Source of the DNA: Martelella radicis
GTDB lineage: Bacteria; Pseudomonadota; Alphaproteobacteria; Rhizobiales; Rhizobiaceae
NCBI RefSeq assembly: GCF_014196625.1
Contig: NZ_JACIDZ010000008.1
Span: 124,001-188,000, forward strand
Length of the DNA: 64,000 nucleotides
Reading direction: 5' to 3'
This document shows, piece after piece, positions 9,798 through 19,186 of the stretch. Positions within the stretch are counted from its first letter, which is position 1, and each line of letters begins with the position of its first letter. A program made the translations under genes and the position numbers. A model generated the notes under the pieces. The model was not told where the DNA came from, made no database searches, and saw only the letters and a program-made list of their open reading frames with translations.

Positions 9798-9908
9798 ATC
9801 GGCTAGCCTTTCCGCTTTTGCGGGCATTGCAATCTAATCGGACAGGAAGCTCAGATCGATGGAATATTTGAGCCTGTTTCGTTGAAAAACCGCGTGGAAT
9901 AGAAAAAT

Positions 9909-11288
9909 ATGAGAGCTGTTTCCGGCCGTATTCTGAAGGGCAGCGGCGCATCGGCAATGTCGCTTGTTGCCAGGACGTTTGAGCAGCTTCTTCTGGTGCC
10001 AATCCTTCTGGCCGTTTGGTCTGTCGACCTATACGGGGAATGGCTCCTTATAAGCGCTGTTCCGATTTATTTCGCAATGTCCGATTTAGGCTTCCTGCAG
10101 GCTGGCTCGAACGAGTTGGCGCGCCGTGCTTCTCAGGAAGACGAGACCTCGGTCAGGGTTTTCTTCCGTGAGTATACGTCCCTGGCGACTGTCTGGTCGT
10201 CCGGTATTCTCGGCGTGTTTATCATCGCGGTTTTCCTTCTTCCGCTGCACGACTGGTTTAACCTTTCTCTTCTTTCGCCCGAGCAGATGAGAATTGCCTT
10301 CGTTGCGCTTTTGTCCAGCTCGATGGTTTCGATGAATACCAACGCTTTGCTGGCGGGACTAAGGGTTCGGAAATTATTTCATATCGGTTTGATGATACGT
10401 GCGGGCGGCGCCTATTTGCGAATACTCGCCACTTTCATTCAGGTCTATTTCTTCGCCAGCGGGCCGGCAGAAGTCGCCATTCAGAACCTGTTTTTCGCGA
10501 TCCTCGAGTATGCCGCTTGCGCGCTCCTGCTCAAGCGTGTTGATCTGGCTCCAACATTTTGGATGGTTTCGGGTCGCAGCGAAAAGCTCTGGCCGCTTCT
10601 GCTGATCGGCCTTGAATATATGCTTATGCCATTGGCCTACTCCTTCTCTATGCAAGGAATGACGGTGGCGACGGGAGCGATTCTCGGCACTGCCGCCGTT
10701 GCAATATTCGGCACGCACCGAACGCTTACGAGAACCGCCACGACGGCCTTGCAGATGTTCGTTCAGCCGCTACGCGCGGAGGCAGGGCTTATGCAGCGGA
10801 ACGAAGATGTCCCGGCCCTGCGCGAACTGCTGATCCGTCTGTCACGCGTTACCTTTTGGATGTCCCTGATCGCCGCGATCGGCCTGGTGCTGTTCGGCGG
10901 CGCTATCTTCAGATACTGGACCCATGGGCGGATCGCCTTTGAATCCTCCGTTTTTCTTCTGCTCCTTCTGGCGTCGGTATTGGAGGGGATCTGGCGGATC
11001 GCGGCGACAGTCAGGCTGGGATCAAACAAACATCGGCCCCTGGTGTGGGGCTTCGCGGCGTTCAGCGCCGTCGGTGTCGCTTCCGCGTTTTTGCTGGGGC
11101 CGCACTGGGGGCTTGCAGGTATGGCGGTCGCTGTCATAATTCCAAACTTGGCGATGTGCGTTCTGACGATAATCACGACCTCGTCGCTGCTCGATTTTTC
11201 TGTTGGCTACTACCTGGTGAGTATCGCGAAACCGCCGATCTTCGAAGCCAAGTCATTACTTCTTTTAATACAAAGGAAGGTATTTTGA
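9909..11288 (+). CDS. Polysaccharide flippase, Wzx-like (MATE/MVF superfamily)
   Basis: 459 residues with about 12-14 hydrophobic segments and few charged loops. The N-terminus KGSGASAMSLVARTFEQLL resembles the first helix of Wzx-type oligosaccharide exporters. It would flip the undecaprenyl-linked repeat unit to the periplasm for polymerisation. Its stop at 11286-11288 overlaps the TTG start of the polymerase-like gene, so the two are coupled, which fits a Wzx/Wzy pair. Confidence 0.85.
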   Translation: MRAVSGRILKGSGASAMSLVARTFEQLLLVPILLAVWSVDLYGEWLLISAVPIYFAMSDLGFLQAGSNELARRASQEDETSVRVFFREYTSLATVWSSGILGVFIIAVFLLPLHDWFNLSLLSPEQMRIAFVALLSSSMVSMNTNALLAGLRVRKLFHIGLMIRAGGAYLRILATFIQVYFFASGPAEVAIQNLFFAILEYAACALLLKRVDLAPTFWMVSGRSEKLWPLLLIGLEYMLMPLAYSFSMQGMTVATGAILGTAAVAIFGTHRTLTRTATTALQMFVQPLRAEAGLMQRNEDVPALRELLIRLSRVTFWMSLIAAIGLVLFGGAIFRYWTHGRIAFESSVFLLLLLASVLEGIWRIAATVRLGSNKHRPLVWGFAAFSAVGVASAFLLGPHWGLAGMAVAVIIPNLAMCVLTIITTSSLLDFSVGYYLVSIAKPPIFEAKSLLLLIQRKVF

Positions 11289-12592
11289 TAAACCGCAGAG
11301 CAGGGCGGGTCGCAGATAGGCCGCTGACCATCAGAGTGGACAGGGCGTGGGTTCGTTTTGAAACCATCATGTGTTTTGCGATACCCATGCTCACTTTGAT
11401 TCGTCTTCCGGTCATCGGGACGCTTCTTGCATCAGATATTTTGTTGTTTTTTCTCGTGCCATTTATCCTGGTGAATGGCGGGTATTTCAATCTGAACCAG
11501 AAGTATTTTAATAAAATACTGGTCTTTCTTGGCTTCTGGTTTCTGGCATCAATTATTTCCGATATTCGCGCGCAAACAAGCATTTCGGATATCATGCGGT
11601 GGCAGGCAGCTTTCTGGACGTTAACGGGTTATGCTTATGTTTTCTTCGTCCTGGTAAACGGACATCGTGAGAGATATGTCGCGGCGCTTGTGGGCGTGGC
11701 GCTGGCCTTGCTCCTGAAAAATGTATTGGGCGTTTCCGCTTTCGGAGCCGATGGCCTTATCGGCATCGCTTGGAAATTCGGAAATGGGGTTGCCGTGACC
11801 ATTCTCCTTCTGGTCATGCTTCAGTCGCGTTTGCGAACACGCAAGGCTCAGGGCATCTTCACCATGGGGTTCAGCCTGGTTCACCTGATCTTGAACGCCC
11901 GCTCGCTCTTTCTCATGACATTTCTTGCTGGTTTCTCGGCGATGATCGGCGTCAAGGGGCTGAGTCCGATACGTCGGAATGCAATGGGCCTCGTTCTCCT
12001 CGCCATCGGCCTAAGCACCTTGCCGCTTGCCGAGAGCATCTACGGAAATGCGGTGATGAGCGGGTATTTCTCTGACGAGGTCAGGGACAAATACATTCAG
12101 CAGACTCAGAAGAACCTCGGCATTCTTCTTGGAGGGCGCAGTGAATCGCTGGTCGCGATAGAAGCCGTCACCCAAAAGCCGCTGTTCGGCTTCGGTTCCT
12201 ACGCGAGAGATGGCGAGCTTCGGCTGCAGTATCTCCAGATGCTCGAGCAGAAGGGCGAGAAAATTCAATGGGAACTGCCGTCGGTCACTTCGGATGACCG
12301 CATCCCAACGCATTCGTATTTTTTCAGTGCCTTTGTGAACCATGGTGTCTTTGGCGGGCTGTTCTGGGCCTATATAATGACACTGGTTCTGCGTGGTGTT
12401 TTCGCTGGCATGTTCGGCTACAGGCCCTGTGGTCCCTTGGAGCTCTTGCCATTGATGATGACGATATGGGATATCATGTTCTCACCGTTCGGTCTGACCC
12501 AGCGGGTCTTTACGCCGATCTATATCGTGATTGCTTGTATACTTATTGAGAATAATATTAGACCGAAAAATAAACCAAAAAATAGATATTAA
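11285..12592 (+). CDS. O-antigen/exopolysaccharide polymerase-like membrane protein (Wzy-like)
   Basis: 435 residues from TTG 11285, which has AAGGAAGG seven to ten bases upstream and overlaps the flippase stop; the open frame runs further upstream inside the flippase but that is not coding. About ten membrane segments are visible, with a large soluble loop near residues 270-350 (containing GGRSESLVAIEAVTQKPLFGFGSYARDGEL and PTHSYFF), as in Wzy/WaaL-type polymerases. It is assigned by topology and position, since this family has little sequence conservation. It would polymerise flipped repeat units in the periplasm. Confidence 0.75.
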   Translation: MINRRAGRVADRPLTIRVDRAWVRFETIMCFAIPMLTLIRLPVIGTLLASDILLFFLVPFILVNGGYFNLNQKYFNKILVFLGFWFLASIISDIRAQTSISDIMRWQAAFWTLTGYAYVFFVLVNGHRERYVAALVGVALALLLKNVLGVSAFGADGLIGIAWKFGNGVAVTILLLVMLQSRLRTRKAQGIFTMGFSLVHLILNARSLFLMTFLAGFSAMIGVKGLSPIRRNAMGLVLLAIGLSTLPLAESIYGNAVMSGYFSDEVRDKYIQQTQKNLGILLGGRSESLVAIEAVTQKPLFGFGSYARDGELRLQYLQMLEQKGEKIQWELPSVTSDDRIPTHSYFFSAFVNHGVFGGLFWAYIMTLVLRGVFAGMFGYRPCGPLELLPLMMTIWDIMFSPFGLTQRVFTPIYIVIACILIENNIRPKNKPKNRY

Positions 12593-12600
12593 GGCTAGTC

Positions 12601-13401
12601 ATGAAGTTTTCCATTGTAACGAATGCGTTCAATCAAGGGGCTTTTTTGCGCCGTTGTATTGAAAGCATATTAGGGCAGCCATTCAAGGATATTGAGTATA
12701 TCATTATTGACCCCGGCTCGACCGACGAGACACCGCTGATACTCGAAGAATATGAAGCGCTTTCTGATCCAAGACTGACTATTGTCCGTGAAAAGGATGA
12801 TGGCCCGGCCGATGGATTGAACAAGGGCTTTGAGCGCGCAACCGGCGACTGGTTCTTCTATATCAATGCAGACGACTTTCTGCTCGAAGATGGCCTGGAA
12901 CTCGCGCGCCGGGCGATCGAACGGCATCCGGATGCCGATTGCGTTTATGGCGATGGCGTCATGACAGACGCCCATGGCAAAGTGACGAGGCGGATCATCT
13001 CGTCGCCGTTTTCGGCATTGCGCTATGTGACCGGACGCACTGAAATGCTTCAGCAGGCGACCTTCTACAAGGCTGAAAGCTTCCGGAAAATCGGCGGGTT
13101 CAATGCCGCCAACAAGACCTGTTGGGATGGCGAAATCCTGTTCGACATGGACCGTGCAGGGATGAAAATCTGCAAATTCAACGGCTATATCGGGGCATTC
13201 GTCATTCACCCCGACAGCATCAGCGGAAGCAAGCGTCTCCTTGGACAGTTCCAGGGCGATATGCGGCGAATGGAACAGATCTATTTTGGCGGGCCCGCAC
13301 CTCAGCGTTCCGAGCCGCGCCGGCTGGCGACGAAGTGCCTTGACCGCCTTTGTCAGCCGCGTCGGACCATTATCCGCATGGCCGACATGTTGGGACGTTA
13401 A
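12601..13401 (+). CDS. Glycosyltransferase family 2
   Basis: 266 residues with a GT-A fold. The opening MKFSIVTNAFNQGAFLRRC, the DPGSTDETPLIL segment, EKDDGPADGLNKGFERATGDW and the D-x-D type YINADDFLLEDG (residues about 89-100) are standard GT2 elements. This variant (S-T-D-G and DDG...A-x-N-K-G) is common in O-antigen and exopolysaccharide loci. It lies 8 bases after the polymerase-like gene and is probably in the same transcript. The sugar transferred is unknown. Confidence 0.9.
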   Translation: MKFSIVTNAFNQGAFLRRCIESILGQPFKDIEYIIIDPGSTDETPLILEEYEALSDPRLTIVREKDDGPADGLNKGFERATGDWFFYINADDFLLEDGLELARRAIERHPDADCVYGDGVMTDAHGKVTRRIISSPFSALRYVTGRTEMLQQATFYKAESFRKIGGFNAANKTCWDGEILFDMDRAGMKICKFNGYIGAFVIHPDSISGSKRLLGQFQGDMRRMEQIYFGGPAPQRSEPRRLATKCLDRLCQPRRTIIRMADMLGR

Positions 13402-13423
13402 CCTGTCAGAATGATTTTTGGGT

Positions 13424-14560
13424 ATGGATAGATCACGCAACCTTGTTTTTCTTTGGGATAATTTCGGCCCGACCCACGCCGATCGCTGTCAGGCGGTGAC
13501 TGAGTCCTTAGGCGACAGGGCCAAGATCGTCGGGCTTGAATTGCTCGGCCGGAGCTCGACCTATGACTGGGACCCGGAAAAAGGGGCCGGCTTCCAAAAG
13601 GTCACGCTTTTTCCTTCGGTCGGCGATGACAAGCCAAGGCCATCGGCGCCCGCCAGGCTCGGGCGCATGTTGAAGTTCTGGCTCAAGCAGCCGCGCTCAA
13701 CATGGTTTGTCTGCCATTATGACTGGATCGACATATTTCTGTTTTCGCTCTTCCTGAGAATGACGGGCGTGAAAATCTACACGCTTATCGACTCGAAGTT
13801 TGACGACAAGAAACGTTTTTTCTGGAATGAGTTCATCAAGCGGATATTCCTGGCGCCCTACCGGGGCGGCATCTCCTGCGAAGGGCGTGCAGCCGACTAT
13901 CTGCGTTTCCTCGGCCTCAAGGAGGAGCGGATCGTTCCGGCATATGACACCCTGTCCACAGAGCGGATTCGGACCCTTTCGGGAGCCGAGCCCGCTCCGG
14001 GCGGCGTTCCGTTCGACGCACGGCATTTCACCATCATTGCGCGGCTTGTTCCGAAAAAGAACATATCCATGGCTTTGAAGGCCTTTGCCGCCTACTGCGA
14101 AAAGGCGCGCATCAGGCGCAAGCTGGTGATCTGCGGCTCGGGTCCGCTCGAGGACGATCTTCGTCGCGAGGCGTTGGAACTCGGCATAAGCGAAGATGTC
14201 GAGTTTCGGGGTTTCGTTCAAACGGAGGCCATCGCAAGGGTTCTGTCTTCCAGCCTTGCACTGATATTGCCCAGTACCGAAGAGCAATTTGGGCTGGTCG
14301 TCGTGGAGGCGCTGGCGATGGGCGTGCCTGCGGTCGTATCGGATCGTTGCGGCGCACGGGATTCCCTGGTTCGAAGCGGCGTCAATGGTTTCGTCGTTGA
14401 GCCTGACAATCCTGCCGGTTTGGCCTGGTTTCTCGTCCAGCTCAGTGACCATCAGGAACTTTGGAATGATTTTGCGATAGCGGCGTTCTCTGCCTCCGAT
14501 CGTGGCGACGTCAAGAATTTTGTCGAAAGCGTTCGCACGCTGGCATTTGAACAGCAGTGA
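13424..14560 (+). CDS. Glycosyltransferase (GT4 family)
   Basis: About 378 residues. The GT-B C-terminal domain is clear: FTIIARLVPKKNISMALKAF, VICGSGPLEDDLRREA, and the donor site ILPSTEEQFGLVVVEALAMG with PAVVSDRCG. It probably adds a sugar to the lipid-linked intermediate. ATG 13424 is preferred over TTG 13418. It starts 22 bases after the GT2 gene and is followed closely by another GT4 gene. Confidence 0.88.
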   Translation: MDRSRNLVFLWDNFGPTHADRCQAVTESLGDRAKIVGLELLGRSSTYDWDPEKGAGFQKVTLFPSVGDDKPRPSAPARLGRMLKFWLKQPRSTWFVCHYDWIDIFLFSLFLRMTGVKIYTLIDSKFDDKKRFFWNEFIKRIFLAPYRGGISCEGRAADYLRFLGLKEERIVPAYDTLSTERIRTLSGAEPAPGGVPFDARHFTIIARLVPKKNISMALKAFAAYCEKARIRRKLVICGSGPLEDDLRREALELGISEDVEFRGFVQTEAIARVLSSSLALILPSTEEQFGLVVVEALAMGVPAVVSDRCGARDSLVRSGVNGFVVEPDNPAGLAWFLVQLSDHQELWNDFAIAAFSASDRGDVKNFVESVRTLAFEQQ

Positions 14561-14579
14561 TTGGGCAACGGAGGCCTCC

Positions 14580-15743
14580 GTGAAAATCATCCACCTCATA
14601 GCTTCGGTTGATCCTGCCGGCGGCGGCCCTATCGAATATGCTCGCGTCATGGCTGAGCAACACAGGAAATGGGGACACGAAAGCGTATTTGTCACGCTTG
14701 ATTTGCCCGATGCGCAGTGGGTCTCATCCTTTGCGTTCAAGGTCCGTGCGTGCGGGCCAAAGAACCGCTTTGGCGCTCCCGTACCCGCATTTTCGCAGGC
14801 TGTCCTGGAAGAAGCGGCGAACGCTGACGCCGCCGTAGTTCATGGGCTCTGGCATTCCGCCAGCGTCAGCGGTTACCCTGCTCTCACGAGAGCCAAACTG
14901 CCTTGGGTTGTTTTTCCGCACGGGATGCTTGACCGCTATTTTCGCAAGGCGAAGCCGGTCACGCACCTGGCGAAGCAGCTCTATTGGACAGCCTGGCAGG
15001 GACGCATGTTCACAGATGCTCGCGCGGTCCTGTTCACCTGTGCCGAGGAGCAGAAGCTGGCTGCGTCCGCTTTCCGGGGCCACCAGGACTACCGAGCTCA
15101 GGTCGTGGCATTCTGTGCCGAAGACCAGTTGATCGGCCAGCAAGAGATTGAAGACGGACGCACGGCCTTCAAAGCCGCGCTTCCTGCGCTTGAAGGGCGG
15201 GACTATCTGCTCTTTCTTAGCCGCATTCATCCCAAAAAGGCCTGTGATCAATTGATCGAGGCCTTTGCGCGGACTGCCGGCATTGATGAAAAGCTGGATC
15301 TCGTCATCGCCGGACCGGATCAGGTAGGTTGGCAGCAAGACCTTCAGGAGCTGGCCGAAAGGCTGAATATCGCCGATCGCATTCACTGGCCAGGCTCTCT
15401 TGCGGGCGCGGTCAAAGCTGCCGCTTTCAAAGACGCGCGGGCTTTTGTCTTGCCGTCTCATCAGGAGAATTTCGGGATTGTCGTGGCGGAAGCGCTTTCT
15501 GCAGGCACGCCGGTGTTGATCTCGACGCAGGTCAACATCTGGCGGGAGATAATGGACGCCGGCGCGGGGCTCTGTGCAACCGACACCGTAGATGCTACAG
15601 AGGATATGCTTCGCCGTTTCTTGTCGTTGCCGGATGAGGCTGCTCGCCGCCTGTATGAGTCCGCACGTTTATGTTATGAAGCAAATTTCTCGGTTCATCA
15701 GGCCGCGACGGACCTTTTGAACATACTTGATTTTAAAAAATAA
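14580..15743 (+). CDS. Glycosyltransferase (GT4 family)
   Basis: 387 residues from GTG 14580, which has GGAGG 5 bases upstream and gives VKIIHLIASVDPAGGGPIEY, a typical GT4 start with the glycine-rich acceptor loop. The donor domain includes LFLSRIHPKKACDQLIEAF and FVLPSHQENFGIVVAEALSAG with PVLIST. An upstream in-frame start at 14502 would overlap the previous gene and lacks conservation. It is the third consecutive glycosyltransferase in this block. Confidence 0.9.
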   Translation: MKIIHLIASVDPAGGGPIEYARVMAEQHRKWGHESVFVTLDLPDAQWVSSFAFKVRACGPKNRFGAPVPAFSQAVLEEAANADAAVVHGLWHSASVSGYPALTRAKLPWVVFPHGMLDRYFRKAKPVTHLAKQLYWTAWQGRMFTDARAVLFTCAEEQKLAASAFRGHQDYRAQVVAFCAEDQLIGQQEIEDGRTAFKAALPALEGRDYLLFLSRIHPKKACDQLIEAFARTAGIDEKLDLVIAGPDQVGWQQDLQELAERLNIADRIHWPGSLAGAVKAAAFKDARAFVLPSHQENFGIVVAEALSAGTPVLISTQVNIWREIMDAGAGLCATDTVDATEDMLRRFLSLPDEAARRLYESARLCYEANFSVHQAATDLLNILDFKK

Positions 15744-15746
15744 AAT

Positions 15747-16856
15747 TTGAACGAAATACAATCCGATATTGTCTGGCAATTGGATTCAAATATGCCTGAA
15801 AATACAGATTTGTGCACGTTTTGTGTTACCTATACGATCAGGAATGAAGAGGATACGATCCTTGATGCCATCGCGGCCCACATGGCGATGGGAGCATCGA
15901 AGGTTTTCGTTTTCTTCGATGGTACGACCGATGGCTCCCGGGAAATAGTTCAAGGGCTCGAAGGCGTGGAGTGCTTCGAAACCCTGCCGCCGGACGAACT
16001 CAGCCTTGATGTCGCTGTCCCGGAATGGTTCGAGCGCATCAAGTCACATTTCGACACCAACATGGATGTGAGGAAGCAGTTCAACACCTGGCTGGCGGCG
16101 GTCAAGGCGAGGGAACAGGGTTTCGATTGGCTGCTTTGTATTGATGCCGATGAGATATTCTACCCGGTCGGGCAAGACGGGAAGGAAATGCCTGCGGAAG
16201 CCTTCTTTCGATCCGTGGACCGGAAATATGACCAGGTTATCCTGAGGAATCTCGAACTTGTCGTTGACCGGAACGATGTGCGGGATCCCTTCCGGGAAGG
16301 AGTCTATTTCCTCAATCGTTTTCCGGTTTCCGAAGAGATTTGCCGATATCTGGCCGCTGCCGTCACGCGGATATTCCGATCACCCAAAATCACCGAATGG
16401 ACCCGGTACTGGTTTTACATGATCCGCTTCAGGGGGCTTGCGTCACGTCGATTGCGTCACCCTGCTTCTGGACGGGTCGCTCCGATCGGCTATTTTCTTG
16501 GATACAGAAGCTACAAATCAGCCATCAGGCTCTCCGAGGCGGAACAATTCATTTTCGGCGTTCACAAATGGCAGGAATATACCAGGAAACCTGTGAGTCT
16601 TTACCGGGGCTATGTCCTGCACTACGACCTTCCAAACCCGGACAAGGTAAAGCAGAAGTTCGGTCAGAGAGAAAAGTCAATATATCTGGAAAAATCTTAT
16701 ACAAGATACATGTTGAACACGATTGCGCTTGAGTCGGATTTCGATGTTCTCGAGGAATCATTCAAACAGTTATGCTTTGATGAGAAAAAGCTGAACTCCA
16801 TGATTGAAAAAAATATTGTTTCGAAGATCAATTGGACGGAAAAATATCTAAATTGA
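15747..16856 (+). CDS. Glycosyltransferase family 2-like protein (Glyco_tranf_2_4/GT92-like)
   Basis: 369 residues from TTG 15747; ATG 15792 is an in-frame alternative that keeps the domain intact. It shows CVTYTIRNEEDTILDAIAAH, FVFFDGTTDGSREI, and the acidic site WLLCIDADEIFYP (near residue 130) in the arrangement of the eukaryote/bacterial GT2-like family that includes domains annotated as Glyco_tranf_2_4. A Lys/Tyr-rich C-terminal third (RYMLNTIALESDFDVLEE) has no known motif. It starts 4 bases after the previous stop. It is probably another repeat-unit glycosyltransferase; the assignment is looser than for the neighbours. Confidence 0.75.
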   Translation: MNEIQSDIVWQLDSNMPENTDLCTFCVTYTIRNEEDTILDAIAAHMAMGASKVFVFFDGTTDGSREIVQGLEGVECFETLPPDELSLDVAVPEWFERIKSHFDTNMDVRKQFNTWLAAVKAREQGFDWLLCIDADEIFYPVGQDGKEMPAEAFFRSVDRKYDQVILRNLELVVDRNDVRDPFREGVYFLNRFPVSEEICRYLAAAVTRIFRSPKITEWTRYWFYMIRFRGLASRRLRHPASGRVAPIGYFLGYRSYKSAIRLSEAEQFIFGVHKWQEYTRKPVSLYRGYVLHYDLPNPDKVKQKFGQREKSIYLEKSYTRYMLNTIALESDFDVLEESFKQLCFDEKKLNSMIEKNIVSKINWTEKYLN

Positions 16857-16964
16857 ATTTAGTTCAGATATTTTAAATTTATGTATTATTTATGTCATAA
16901 GGACAATCATTGCTCTTCGAGAGCAATGACCTGATCCTGCTGAAGAGGGTGAAAAGGTTTGCTG

Positions 16965-18122
16965 ATGGCAAAACGCATCGGAATATTCACTTATCATTTT
17001 TCAGAAAATTTCGGTGCGTTGATGCAGGCTTATGGCACGCGTCAATGGCTGATCCAGCAAGGGCACGAGGCGGAATTCGTCAATTATCATCCTCGCTACG
17101 TGGAAGAGGGGGGGGACTTTGCCGGCCTTCTCGACCCGTCCCGTTTCCGATCCAACCTCAAGATCGCCTATCTGAAGCTTTCGCGGCTGCAGCGCAAATA
17201 TCTGGGCAACAGGCAGCAGGCGGAGCTGTTCGCGGCGTTTCACCGCGATGTGCTCGGCGTCACCGGGCCGCGGCTGGAGACGAAGGAAGAGGTCGAGGCG
17301 TTTCTGACGAGCCCCGAAGGACGGTTCGACATGCTGATCACGGGCAGCGACCAGATATGGAATCCGTCCGATCAGAAGGGGCTGGACCCTGTCTACTTCC
17401 TTGCCTTCCGGCCGGAGGTGAAGGCCCGTAGGGTGACCTATGCGCCCAGTTTCGGTCGGGCGACGCTCGCTGCCGCCTATAATGAGGACGTCAAGACCTA
17501 CATAAGCACCGTCGACGGGCTTTCGGTTCGTGAGCAGAGCGGTGTATCCATCCTGCGCTCGATAACCGGGCGCGAGGCCATGTGCGTGCCCGATCCCGCG
17601 ATCTTGCTTGGCGATTTCTCGAGCCTGGTGGAGCGCGCGGAACCGGTGCGCGATGGCCATGTATTCTGCTACGCGTTGCGTTCGGGAGACGGGATCCGTG
17701 AAGTCACGGAAGAGGTTTCGCGGGCCGTCGGCGCGCCGATCGTGTCGCCCTACAATGTACATCGCCGCTGGCGGGAGATCGGTGAGACGGTCTATCCCTC
17801 ACCGGCGGGCTGGGTTTCCTTGATCAATAATTCAGAGTTTTCTGTCACCAATTCATTTCACGGCACCGTTCTGAGCATATTGCTGCAAAAGCCATTTCTC
17901 GTCGTTGGTCTGCCTGGCGTCAAAGGCGGCCTGAACGAACGCGCCAAGGACCTTCTGCAGAAGCTGGAGCTCACCGACAGGTTCGTCGAGGCCGGCGACG
18001 TGGCAACAGCGCGGCGCCGAATAGGCGAGCCGATTGATTGGGCAAAGACCTCTGAAAGGCTCCAGGCCATGCAGAAGACGGGTCGGGACTTCCTGAACAT
18101 GCAATTGGAACACATTTCTTAA
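16965..18122 (+). CDS. Polysaccharide pyruvyl transferase family protein (second copy)
   Basis: 385 residues. It opens MAKRIGIFTYHFSENFGALMQAY, the F-x-N-x-GA-x-LQ-A-Y type N-terminus of the long pyruvyl transferase subfamily (often paired with redox partners), has MLITGSDQIWNPS near residue 125, and ends with the signature NNSEFSVTNSFHGTVLSILLQKPFLVV. It transfers PEP-derived groups to sugars. The MurB-like flavoprotein starts 22 bases after its stop, which may be functionally telling. ATG 16965 follows a GAAGAGGG-rich stretch. Confidence 0.87.
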   Translation: MAKRIGIFTYHFSENFGALMQAYGTRQWLIQQGHEAEFVNYHPRYVEEGGDFAGLLDPSRFRSNLKIAYLKLSRLQRKYLGNRQQAELFAAFHRDVLGVTGPRLETKEEVEAFLTSPEGRFDMLITGSDQIWNPSDQKGLDPVYFLAFRPEVKARRVTYAPSFGRATLAAAYNEDVKTYISTVDGLSVREQSGVSILRSITGREAMCVPDPAILLGDFSSLVERAEPVRDGHVFCYALRSGDGIREVTEEVSRAVGAPIVSPYNVHRRWREIGETVYPSPAGWVSLINNSEFSVTNSFHGTVLSILLQKPFLVVGLPGVKGGLNERAKDLLQKLELTDRFVEAGDVATARRRIGEPIDWAKTSERLQAMQKTGRDFLNMQLEHIS

Positions 18123-18144
18123 TAGTTTTAGCCGGAGCCCGATT

Positions 18145-19164
18145 ATGGCCTTTCTTTCAGATGGCATTGCCGCAGAAGTCGTCAGCCACTGCACGGATTT
18201 GGGGATCGCATTCGACCAGGACGTCGACCTTTCCCGAATGACCTATCTTCGCACCGGCGGCAGGGCTCAACTGATCGCCAAGCCCTCGACCGCCGAGCAG
18301 GCAGCCGGCCTGCTTGCATTTCTGACGAGCCATGGCATTGCCTACAAGATCATCGGCAACACGTCGAATTTGCTGTTTCTGGATCAGGTTGACTATCCCG
18401 TCCTGGTCTCGTCCACCAATATGGCGGACCTCTCGGTCGACAGCGCGACAGGCAAGATTGTTGCCGAAGGCGGCGTGATGGTGCCCGACCTTTCCCGTGC
18501 GGCGCTGTTTCATGGCCTCACGGGTTTTGAGGCGTTTGAAGGGATTCCCGGAACGCTTGGCGGCGGCCTGTTCATGAATGCCGGCGCCTATGGCGATGAG
18601 CTCAAGGACCATCTTGTGGGCGCGCAGCTCGCGATGCCCGATGGAACGCTGCGGTTCTTCACGCTCGCGGAATTGCAGCTCACGCATCGTTCATCGGTTT
18701 TGCGGCGTGAAGCATCCGGCGCGTTTGTTTGCGACGTTACATTCGAATTGCCGCACGGCGACGCTCAGAAGATATTCGGGAAGATGGAAGTCTATCATGC
18801 CAAGAGGCACAAATATCAGGATTTCATGTACCCCAACCTGGGAAGCATCTTCTCCGGCTCGCCCTATCGCGTTCTGGGGGAGGAGGACCGCTACTTCAAG
18901 TTCGTTTCCGCGGTGTATTATCTTTTCAACTACAAGGTGAAGATTTTCAGGCGGGAGTCGCCGATCAACCGCAAATGGCTGAATGACGTGATCTTGAAGC
19001 GTTTTCCGCTGCACTATGATTTGCAGCCATTCTCCGACAAGACATTCAATTGCCTCGTCAATCGCGGTCAGGGCACTGACGAGATGGTTCGCTTCATCCG
19101 GCAGATGGAAGAGTTGATCGACGGGCGCATCGTCCTTGAAAACGAGATTGTTGAAGAATTCTAG
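18145..19164 (+). CDS. MurB-like FAD-dependent reductase in a polysaccharide locus
   Basis: 339 residues with the MurB layout. The FAD site includes TYLRTGGRAQLIAKP (residues 33-47), IIGNTSNLLFLD (69-80) and FEGIPGTLGGGLFMNAGAYG (131-150). The substrate domain has RSSVLRRE around Arg182, YPNLGSIFSG with Ser234 (the proton-donor serine position) and VLENEIVEEF with Glu334. So the MurB catalytic residues appear retained, but the spacing and a Tyr/Lys-rich insert at 240-300 differ from housekeeping MurB. Canonical MurB reduces UDP-GlcNAc-enolpyruvate to UDP-MurNAc. Between a pyruvyl transferase and an acetyltransferase it more likely reduces an enolpyruvyl sugar of the polymer. It could instead be a displaced murB. 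Confidence 0.78.
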   Translation: MAFLSDGIAAEVVSHCTDLGIAFDQDVDLSRMTYLRTGGRAQLIAKPSTAEQAAGLLAFLTSHGIAYKIIGNTSNLLFLDQVDYPVLVSSTNMADLSVDSATGKIVAEGGVMVPDLSRAALFHGLTGFEAFEGIPGTLGGGLFMNAGAYGDELKDHLVGAQLAMPDGTLRFFTLAELQLTHRSSVLRREASGAFVCDVTFELPHGDAQKIFGKMEVYHAKRHKYQDFMYPNLGSIFSGSPYRVLGEEDRYFKFVSAVYYLFNYKVKIFRRESPINRKWLNDVILKRFPLHYDLQPFSDKTFNCLVNRGQGTDEMVRFIRQMEELIDGRIVLENEIVEEF

Positions 19165-19186
19165 ATAACAGGGAGCTTGATGAACG

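Noticed and set aside
11045-11284. N-terminal extension of the polymerase-like gene
   Set aside because: It would overlap the flippase by 240 bases in another frame; TTG 11285 with AAGGAAGG is the better start.
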